Assembly (NCBI GenBank): GCA_030740295.1
Contig: JASLXP010001300.1
Coordinates: 1 to 15,227 of the forward strand
Length of the DNA stretch: 15,227 nt
From: Planctomycetota bacterium
Lineage (GTDB): Bacteria; Planctomycetota; PUPC01; JACPCR01
Direction: 5' to 3'
The notes under the pieces were generated by a model that saw only the letters and a list, made by a program, of their open reading frames with translations, did no database searches and had not been told where the DNA came from. This document shows positions 6,910 through 12,350 of this stretch, in pieces. The position numbers and the translations under genes are program-made. The first letter of the stretch is position 1. Each line of letters begins with the position of its first letter.

Positions 6910-9045
6910 ATGCCCGTCCTTCACATCGAGTCCCTCCCAGCCGGAGTTCGAAAGGCAGATGTTATCCACCTGCTCGTGGATGACGGTGGCATCCAGCAGC
7001 GACGGCTCGGCCTCATCGATCTCCACGGGTCCCATGCCAGCGTGGAAGTCCCTGAAGGATGGGAGTCTCGGCTCGCCCGCCTTCTGGACGGAACTGTTTT
7101 CAAACACAAGCGCATCCGAGCCTGGACAGGTGGCAGCCTGGCGAATTCCACCGGCGAGGAAGGGCACTTCAAAAAACTGGCGCGACTCCTCGAGATGGAG
7201 GCCGAGGCCGAAGTCGAGCGGATGATGGAAAATATCCAGAACCTCGCGCCTGCAGACGCCGAGCGGAGTGGGGAGGCGCTCATCAATCTGACCATCGATG
7301 AGCAGCAACCGGGGCTTGGTGGCCGCTTCATCCTCACCCTCAGCAAACGCAACCGCGAGCTCAAACTGCCCTGGACAAGACTCCGCATCGGCACACCGAT
7401 CCTGCTCACCGCAGAGGGTCCCAAAGCGGATGCGAACTACCGGGGCGTTATCTGCGATCGCTCGCGCAATTCCATCAAGGTGGCCATAAAAGTCTGGCCT
7501 GAAGAAGAGACTGAACTGACCTGGCGGATCGATCACTCGACGGATGAGACAGGGCGGCAACGCCAGCTCGCCGCCCTGGAACGCGCCCGGGCTGCCCGTG
7601 GCAATCGCCTGGCTGAGATGCGCCGGATTCTTATCGAAGATGTCCGCCCCAGCTTTATCCAAGCCGCGGAATCGGTGGCTCCATCCAGCAGAAGCTTAAA
7701 CGAGACACAGCTCGAAGCGGTCAGATTCGCCCTCAGTGCGAACGATGTTGCGCTCATACACGGCCCACCGGGAACCGGCAAAACAACCACGGTCGTCGAG
7801 CTCATTCGGCAGGCGGTCCAGGGTGGCGATAAAGTCCTGGTCTGCGCGCCAAGCAATCTCGCGGTTGACAATCTTCTCGAGCGGCTCGTCGCTGCAGAGG
7901 AAAACGTTCTCCGTCTCGGCCACCCGGCGCGGATCATGGAACACTTGCGCGATCACAGCCTCGACTACGTGGTCGAAAGCCACGACAACCTCAAGCAAGT
8001 ACGAAAGCTCACAAAAGAAGCGTTCCGCGTGCGTCACAAAGCACAAAAGGCCAAAGACAACCGAGACCCTTCGGCCGGCGAGCTCTTCCGCGAATCTCGT
8101 GAGATGCTGGATGACGCCCGGCGGCTGGAGGCACAGACCATCGAGAGCGTGCTCACCTCTGCCGATATCCTCTGCTCCACCACGACAGGAATCGACAGCG
8201 ACATCCTCGGCCAGCGCCAATTCGACCTTGCTGTCATCGACGAAGCCTGCCAGTGCACTGAACCCGAATCCTGGATTCCCGTTCTCCGGACCCGCCGACT
8301 CGTACTCGCCGGCGATCATTGCCAACTGCCCCCGACCGTGGTCAGTACCGACGCCGCACGCGAGGGATTCGGCATCAGCATGTTCGAGAGACTGATGGAT
8401 GAATACGGACAAGACATCGCACGCCGCCTCAACATCCAGTACCGGATGCACGAATCGATCATGGAATTCTCATCTCTCGAATTCTACGAATGCGAGCTTC
8501 TGCCCCACGATTCGGTAAGCGAGCACCTGCTCCAGGATCTTGACGGCATCGAGTCAAATGAGCTGACGGCCACCCCCGTCACTTTCATCGATACTGCAGG
8601 CGCAGGCTACGACGAAGAACTGGAACCGGACGGCCAAAGCCGCCAGAACCCATCTGAAGCAGAATTGGTTCAGAAAAAGGTCCAGACACTTCTGGATTCG
8701 GGAGTGCCGCCTGATGCCATCGGGGTGATTTCACCTTACGCGGCGCAAGTCCGTCATTTGCGCCAACTGATGGGCGACCTGGGGGTTGAGATAGACAGCG
8801 TCGACGGATTTCAGGGCAGAGAAAAGGAAGCCATCGTGATCTCGATGGTTCGTTCGAACGACACCGGTGAGATCGGATTCCTTGGCGACATCCGCCGCAT
8901 GAACGTCGCCATGACTCGGGCCCGGCGCAAGCTGATGGTGATCGGTGACAGCGCCACCATCTCTTCGCATAAGTTTTACCAGCGAGTGCTCGATCACTTC
9001 GACAGGATCGGCGCGTATCACACCGTGTGGGAAGAGATGGAGTAA
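6910..9045 (+). CDS. SF1B helicase (IGHMBP2/SMUBP-2/UPF1-like) with N-terminal DbpA-like RNA-binding domain
   Basis: This is a 711-residue protein from ATG 6910. Residues 1-75 (LHIESLPAGVRKADVIHLL... SVEVPEGWESRLARLL...) resemble the RRM-like RNA-binding domain at the end of DbpA helicases. Residues 80-260 match the stalk and beta-barrel part of IGHMBP2-type helicases (HFKKLARLLEMEAEAEVERM; LGGRFILTLS). Helicase motifs follow: Walker A GPPGTGKT (285-292), DEAC Walker B (444-447), GDHCQLPPT (about 469-477), QYRMHESI (about 510), VDGFQGREKEAIVISMVRS and RRMNVAMTRARRKLMVIGD. A 5'-3' RNA or DNA helicase is inferred from the family. The frame is open back to 6730, but those 60 residues are Pro/Ser-rich, low complexity and encoded by the polypyrimidine leader, so the 6910 start, where domain similarity begins, is preferred. 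Its last 17 codons are repeated at 11307. Confidence 0.88.
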   Translation: MPVLHIESLPAGVRKADVIHLLVDDGGIQQRRLGLIDLHGSHASVEVPEGWESRLARLLDGTVFKHKRIRAWTGGSLANSTGEEGHFKKLARLLEMEAEAEVERMMENIQNLAPADAERSGEALINLTIDEQQPGLGGRFILTLSKRNRELKLPWTRLRIGTPILLTAEGPKADANYRGVICDRSRNSIKVAIKVWPEEETELTWRIDHSTDETGRQRQLAALERARAARGNRLAEMRRILIEDVRPSFIQAAESVAPSSRSLNETQLEAVRFALSANDVALIHGPPGTGKTTTVVELIRQAVQGGDKVLVCAPSNLAVDNLLERLVAAEENVLRLGHPARIMEHLRDHSLDYVVESHDNLKQVRKLTKEAFRVRHKAQKAKDNRDPSAGELFRESREMLDDARRLEAQTIESVLTSADILCSTTTGIDSDILGQRQFDLAVIDEACQCTEPESWIPVLRTRRLVLAGDHCQLPPTVVSTDAAREGFGISMFERLMDEYGQDIARRLNIQYRMHESIMEFSSLEFYECELLPHDSVSEHLLQDLDGIESNELTATPVTFIDTAGAGYDEELEPDGQSRQNPSEAELVQKKVQTLLDSGVPPDAIGVISPYAAQVRHLRQLMGDLGVEIDSVDGFQGREKEAIVISMVRSNDTGEIGFLGDIRRMNVAMTRARRKLMVIGDSATISSHKFYQRVLDHFDRIGAYHTVWEEME
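8992..9045 (+). repeat. left copy of a 54-bp direct repeat (helicase 3' end)
   Basis: The last 17 codons and stop of the SF1B helicase (DHFDRIGAYHTVWEEME) recur at 11307-11360 with 49 of 54 bases identical by my alignment. Similarity extends about 6 bp past the stop (gcctct versus ggctct). It ends abruptly at the upstream side. Confidence 0.85.
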
Positions 9046-9050
9046 GCCTC

Positions 9051-9137
9051 TTGTTTGTTTATTTATCATTTAAATAAGTCGTTTCATGATTTAAATGATA
9101 ATTAACTAACAAACCAACCAAACAGACAAACAAACAA
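9051..9137. repeat. AT-rich nested inverted repeat, possible two-way terminator or insertion end
   Basis: A perfect 13-bp inverted repeat, ttatcatttaaat (9063-9075) and atttaaatgataa (9089-9101), surrounds a 13-base loop. It is flanked by an outer pair, ttgtttgttt (9051-9060) and aaacaaacaa (9128-9137). The stretch is far richer in A+T than the neighbouring genes. It lies between converging reading directions (helicase plus, peptidase operon minus), so it could end transcription both ways, although the stem is not GC-rich. It begins right where similarity between the two helicase-tail copies ends. Confidence 0.6.
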
Positions 9138-9385
9138 TAGATCTGACCCATTTGCTTGCCCATGTTGACGCCGATGAGGACCAGCGTGTCCACCTCGACC
9201 TCCTGGTTGAACTCAAACTGAGGCCATTGCGGGAATTTCCTGGCGGTCGAGGCAGAACGTGTTTTCAAGCTTCCATCGATCGCCTTCGCTGCGGAATATT
9301 TCTCTTCTGATGTGCTGGATGCCGAAGCTTTTGAATTCGACAAGTGGTTCGTCAGGCCCCAGGTGACGATTTCCTGGGCATCCAT
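9059..9385 (-). pseudogene. truncated F5/8 type C (discoidin)-like domain ORF
   Basis: This 108-codon minus-strand frame contains NSKASASSTSEEKYSAAKAIDG, then KTRSAST, PQWPQFEFNQEVEVDTLVLIGVN. That is the usual order of a F5/8 type C domain: ASAS..., AIDG, a TRWAS-like turn, W..idl, then a V..v.l..n strand. Only about half a domain (~75 residues) is recognisable. After about codon 78 (near plus-strand 9150) the protein turns into unrelated residues encoded by the AT-rich inverted repeat. No clear ribosome site precedes the ATG. It lies 48 bp downstream of the M14 peptidase stop on the same strand. It is probably a gene fragment whose 3' part was replaced, possibly once part of a carbohydrate-binding exported protein. 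Confidence 0.5.
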
Positions 9386-9433
9386 GGGAGCACAGACAGA
9401 TGAGGCCGACCGAGATGCTCAGATGGATGAATC

Positions 9434-10636
9434 TCACTCGAACATCACCCCTAACTTGTATGTTCCTTTCTGCATCGCCGGGATGAAGGCCACCACATAG
9501 GTCGAACATTGATCCTGCCAGGTGACGTAGCCATTCGTCTCTGAAATTCTCAGTCGGCGGCCGTTGAGCGTGACCTCTCTCACTTTCATTCTTCCTCTTG
9601 AGCGAGTCTGGATGCCCAGGCCGCGCTTGAGTGGCGCTCCCTTGTACTTGTAGGCGATGCCCTTTACCTTCTGCTTTTCAGGCTTTTCGTTTGCTAGTCT
9701 CTCGAAGTGGTCAGCCTGACTCCAGATTTCAATGCGACTGGCACGTCGCTGTCGAGCCGTCTTACCGCGGGACGCAATACCCAGGCTGTAAGAGCCGAGG
9801 ACGAGGGAACTCGGATAGCCGGGGGCGTGGACCTTCTCGTAATCGCGATTGCCCCACTTGAGCAACGCCTTGACTCGCTCCAGGCCGGTGCGGATTCGAA
9901 CGCGGGCATCCGGGCGGTGAGTGTTGCTTTCAGGAGTCTCCGTGAGCACGGACAGAGACTTGAAGTGTTTGTAGCAGTAGGCCACCGGGCCGAATCCTAC
10001 CCAGCCGGGCCATGACATGGGATGCGACAGATGGGGTGCCCCCGCCTTCTCCCCCGCTGTGACCATGTCTTGCACCATCCTGGAAATGACATTGTGGTCT
10101 TCGGTGTAGGGCCGGTGGTCTCCCGACAGCACCATGTCGTAGCTGCAACCCGCATGACCGCGGGCATGCATGTCAATGACTGCATCAGGTTGGAGTGAAC
10201 TGACGACTTCTTCGAAGGCGCGATCCTCCGGTGTTCTGGACTTTCTGCTATCAAGGTCTGCACAGACGTTCACATCATCGGGACTCCAGTAAGAGTCGAC
10301 GTGGGCGGCATCGGGGTTGAGATTCGGCATGACAACAATCTTCTGCTTCTGAACGGTCTCCGCTGCAGCCGGGGTCACCAGCCAATCCATGATCGCCAGG
10401 GCCTGCATTCGAGGGCTTTCTTCGTTGCCGTGGCGCCCGGCCAGAATCAAGACATGTTGTTTGCTGCTGTCAGCTGAGTCTGGATCAGTGAAGGTCGCTG
10501 CTTCGATAGGACGGCCACGCTTCGTTCTCCGGAGAGTTCGGATCTTCACCAGCTTTGGGTGCTTCTTCTTGATGGCCTTCAAGTGAACCGTGATTTCTTC
10601 GCCGGTTGGGCTGACGGGAACGTTAAGCGGTTTCAT
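9434..10636 (-). CDS. M14-family zinc peptidase-like protein
   Basis: This is a 400-residue protein. The M14 fold is indicated by VLILAGRHGNEESP (62-75; zinc ligands His69 and Glu72), VVMPNLNPDA (101-110), AVIDMHARGH (152-161; third ligand His157) and SVLTETPES (229-237; catalytic Glu expected at 233 or 236). The family hydrolyses peptide or amide bonds with one zinc. The usual DLNR(N) segment that holds the substrate C-terminal carboxylate reads VCADLDSRK here, so the Asn-Arg pair is not evident and the substrate may not be a normal peptide C-terminus. Residues about 265-400 are a beta-rich, basic extension of unknown role. No signal peptide is seen. The ATG overlaps the stop of the upstream gene (ATGA, 10633-10636), implying translational coupling with the CBM-like protein. 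Confidence 0.8.
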   Translation of the reverse strand: MKPLNVPVSPTGEEITVHLKAIKKKHPKLVKIRTLRRTKRGRPIEAATFTDPDSADSSKQHVLILAGRHGNEESPRMQALAIMDWLVTPAAAETVQKQKIVVMPNLNPDAAHVDSYWSPDDVNVCADLDSRKSRTPEDRAFEEVVSSLQPDAVIDMHARGHAGCSYDMVLSGDHRPYTEDHNVISRMVQDMVTAGEKAGAPHLSHPMSWPGWVGFGPVAYCYKHFKSLSVLTETPESNTHRPDARVRIRTGLERVKALLKWGNRDYEKVHAPGYPSSLVLGSYSLGIASRGKTARQRRASRIEIWSQADHFERLANEKPEKQKVKGIAYKYKGAPLKRGLGIQTRSRGRMKVREVTLNGRRLRISETNGYVTWQDQCSTYVVAFIPAMQKGTYKLGVMFE

Positions 10637-11238
10637 GGTTTTTCCGTGATGCGGCTAACACTGATTTCGTCAAAGTAGATGGAACTGTTTGCCAACGCCG
10701 CCAAGGCGATGGCAACCTGATGGATTTTCCCAGAAGCGCTGGGAGACATCACAAAAACGTAGCGCTGCCAGGTGAGGGTGGCCGTGAAGACATTCAGATC
10801 GCGTTTCGAGTCTTCAGCTTTTGGCCGACCACCGTACTGATAGAAGTCCACGCGCGTGGTGCCTTCGCCGCGTGCGCGAACGATCACGCGGTAGCGAACA
10901 TTACTCTCCGCACGAAACGTCTGATAGAGGATGACGTTGTCTTCAAGGTCGTCTGGAGAGAGCAGGGCGCAGTGTTTGCCGGTTCTGGCCTTCGTTGGTT
11001 CGCGGGCGATCACTTGACTGCCGGTAGGCGCCGAAGTGTTGAGACTCCAATAGCGGATCCTCTGATGCTGCCATTCGAACCGTTCCCACGTTTGGAATTC
11101 TTCGAAACCACCATTGCGCATCAGCTCGTCAGGATGGGACTCGTTTGCAGGGCTGGCTGGGTCAAACTTGTCAGGCGAGGGATGAGGAAGGGGTCTGTCT
11201 TCGGGTGAGTGAGATTTCCGGTAGCGTTTTTCAGACAT
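10633..11238 (-). CDS. carbohydrate-binding-module-like (CBM4/9-type) protein
   Basis: This is a 201-residue protein. Residues about 41-198 read like a jelly-roll CBM4/9-type domain: LMRNGGFEEF, a WS...S strand, ARTGKHCALL, DNVILYQTF, VRYRVIVRARGEG, TATLTWQRYVFVM and a closing SSIYFDEISVSRI. Such domains usually bind glycans or serve as accessory beta domains. The first 40 residues are hydrophilic and Pro-rich with no signal peptide or lipobox, so export is not evident. A strong GGGAGG ribosome site (plus-strand 11247-11252) lies 8 bases before the ATG, and a sigma70-like promoter is just upstream. The gene overlaps the M14 peptidase by 4 bases and is the first gene of that operon. A joint role, such as targeting the peptidase to a glycan-linked substrate, is inference only. 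Confidence 0.65.
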   Translation of the reverse strand: MSEKRYRKSHSPEDRPLPHPSPDKFDPASPANESHPDELMRNGGFEEFQTWERFEWQHQRIRYWSLNTSAPTGSQVIAREPTKARTGKHCALLSPDDLEDNVILYQTFRAESNVRYRVIVRARGEGTTRVDFYQYGGRPKAEDSKRDLNVFTATLTWQRYVFVMSPSASGKIHQVAIALAALANSSIYFDEISVSRITEKP

Positions 11239-11267
11239 TGGGTTTTCCTCCCATCAAATAACTTGCC

Positions 11268-11297
11268 ATTATACGGGATAGTCCAATTCCGTCTGAA
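11268..11297 (-). promoter_or_regulatory. sigma70-type promoter of the CBM-M14 operon
   Basis: On the minus strand TTCAGA (11292-11297) and a perfect TATAAT (11268-11273) are separated by 18 bases. The expected transcription start near 11261 gives a leader of about 22 bases that contains the GGGAGG ribosome site. The promoter lies only 10 bp inside the point where the duplicated helicase tail begins. Confidence 0.6.
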
Positions 11298-11306
11298 GCA
11301 TTACAC

Positions 11307-11360
11307 GATCACTGCGACAGGATCGGCGTCTACCACACTGTGTGGGAAGAGATGGAGTAA
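11307..11360 (+). pseudogene. second, diverged copy of the SF1B helicase C-terminal end
   Basis: This stretch encodes DHCDRIGVYHTVWEEME and a stop, 15 of 17 residues identical to the helicase C-terminus. There are five base changes in 54, of which two are silent third-position changes (tat/tac, acc/act). No similarity to the helicase is seen upstream of 11307. The fragment has no start and is not a gene. It marks either the displaced original 3' end of the helicase or the stump of a lost paralogue. Confidence 0.85.
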
Positions 11361-11434
11361 GGCTCTCAAAAAGACGGGCATTTCTGCCTGAATCTCCAGC
11401 TAACCTTGCATCATTGACTTCAGATTCCAATTAA

Positions 11435-11956
11435 ATGTTCTTCCGCATTTACGCCATCCTGTGTCTTCTTGACGCGCTGATACTGGTCGGCACAGTCCTG
11501 GTCTCTCTCATCGCTCCTCCCGCGACGGACCAGGAATTCATCAGCCGCCACATGGTGCCTGCGCTTTCGGGGATTGTCCTCGCGACCTTTCTCCATTCCA
11601 TGATCGTGTTTTATTTCATCGGGGTCACCAAACCGATGCGCGAAGTCATCGCCAAGCTGCACGGCGGTGCCGAGGAACTGATTGTAGAAGCGCGGTCGGC
11701 TCGCGGTATTGCCACTTTCTGGGCTACCGCCGGGCTCATTGTCATCATCATCATCGCCGGGCTCGGCGGCGCCGCTCAGAATGCTTACATCTCGCTCAGC
11801 CTTCACGGTTGGCTGGCAAGTCTTTTGGGCCTGATCACCCTTTGGGCTCACTTTCGTGAAATGGTCGCGGTCGCCACCAACATCGATCTCATCCGCAGAA
11901 TCAACGTGCAGTATGCAGAGGAGGTCCGTGTCAGGGAAGGGGAGGTGATTGGGTAA
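11435..11956 (+). CDS. small four-helix membrane protein of unknown function
   Basis: This is a 173-residue protein with four hydrophobic segments at about residues 4-27, 40-63, 93-115 and 122-140, and a charged C-terminal tail (LIRRINVQYAEEVRVREGE). The loop between helices 2 and 3 (TKPMREVIAKLHGGAEELIVEARSARG) is amphipathic and probably cytoplasmic. No catalytic motif or known family is recognised with confidence. No Shine-Dalgarno sequence is seen before the ATG at 11435. It lies 74 bp after the stop of the duplicated helicase tail, so in an earlier arrangement it may have directly followed the helicase gene. Coding is supported by the clean length and consistent hydrophobic pattern. Confidence 0.7.
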   Translation: MFFRIYAILCLLDALILVGTVLVSLIAPPATDQEFISRHMVPALSGIVLATFLHSMIVFYFIGVTKPMREVIAKLHGGAEELIVEARSARGIATFWATAGLIVIIIIAGLGGAAQNAYISLSLHGWLASLLGLITLWAHFREMVAVATNIDLIRRINVQYAEEVRVREGEVIG

Positions 11957-12350
11957 GCCCTTGTTACTGAGAGGAGGAACTGAATGGATGCGTTGATGGA
12001 GTGTTGGAGTAATGGAGGAATGTTGCGAATTTAAGGATGTCTGGCTCTGGGCCCTTAATCGTTATCGTAATCTTCCTCTTAATCGGGATTGCGGAGATCG
12101 CGCTTACAGCGTCTGAAATCAGCATTCATCATTCGTCATTCAGATTCGAAGTTATGTGATGCTCTTTCGATGTGACAGCCTCACAAACTCATTCTCCGTC
12201 CATCAATTCGGCCGGAGACTTAAGAGAGAGAACATCACTCAATTTGTTGCCTGTTTAATCAGAGCATTCTTGAAACCGGTCGTTGATGTATTTCAGTTAC
12301 GTACAGTGGGGCCGGCACCACATATAAAACTTCATCAGGAGACTCCTCCA
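11957..12350. other. 394-bp intergenic region with short degenerate repeats
   Basis: No gene is supported here. A tggag/gatgga-type degenerate microsatellite lies around 11984-12020. A cttaatcg direct repeat with cgt-taatc variants lies around 12054-12086. Three 7-bp units (cattcat, cattcgt, cattcag) lie at 12123-12143. The 3' end carries the ribosome site of the next gene: AGGAG at 12337-12341, within the palindrome AGGAGACTCCT (12337-12347). A TATAAA at 12323-12328 is too close to the ribosome site to be a useful -10 element. Confidence 0.6.

Larger units (their letters stand above)
9046..11306. other. putative inserted cassette between direct repeats
   Basis: This segment lies between two copies of the SF1B helicase 3' end. 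It reads on the opposite strand to its neighbours, starts with an AT-rich inverted repeat, and contains a truncated discoidin ORF plus a complete two-gene operon with its own promoter. No integrase, transposase or resolvase is encoded, so mobility is not shown. A duplication of the helicase end followed by rearrangement is an alternative. Confidence 0.4.

Noticed and set aside
6880..6912. Pyrimidine tract followed by CAG and ATG, resembling a eukaryotic splice acceptor
   Set aside because: All surrounding genes are bacterial in type and uninterrupted, so the resemblance is a coincidence of composition.
6781..7662. 293-codon minus-strand open frame opposite the SF1B helicase
   Set aside because: It is antisense to a well-supported gene with clear motifs, and no recognisable domain is visible in it.
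9051..9137. Integron attC site
   Set aside because: It is an inverted repeat of suitable size, but the conserved core-site GTTRRRY/RYYYAAC pair is not apparent and no integron integrase is present.
11984..12034. 16-codon micro-ORF preceded by a GAGGAGG-like ribosome site
   Set aside because: It consists of a degenerate tggag-type microsatellite, and the ribosome-site match is expected from that purine-rich repeat.
12123..12143. Possible CRISPR-like repeat units
   Set aside because: There are only three 7-bp tandem units without spacers, so this is a microsatellite and not a CRISPR array.
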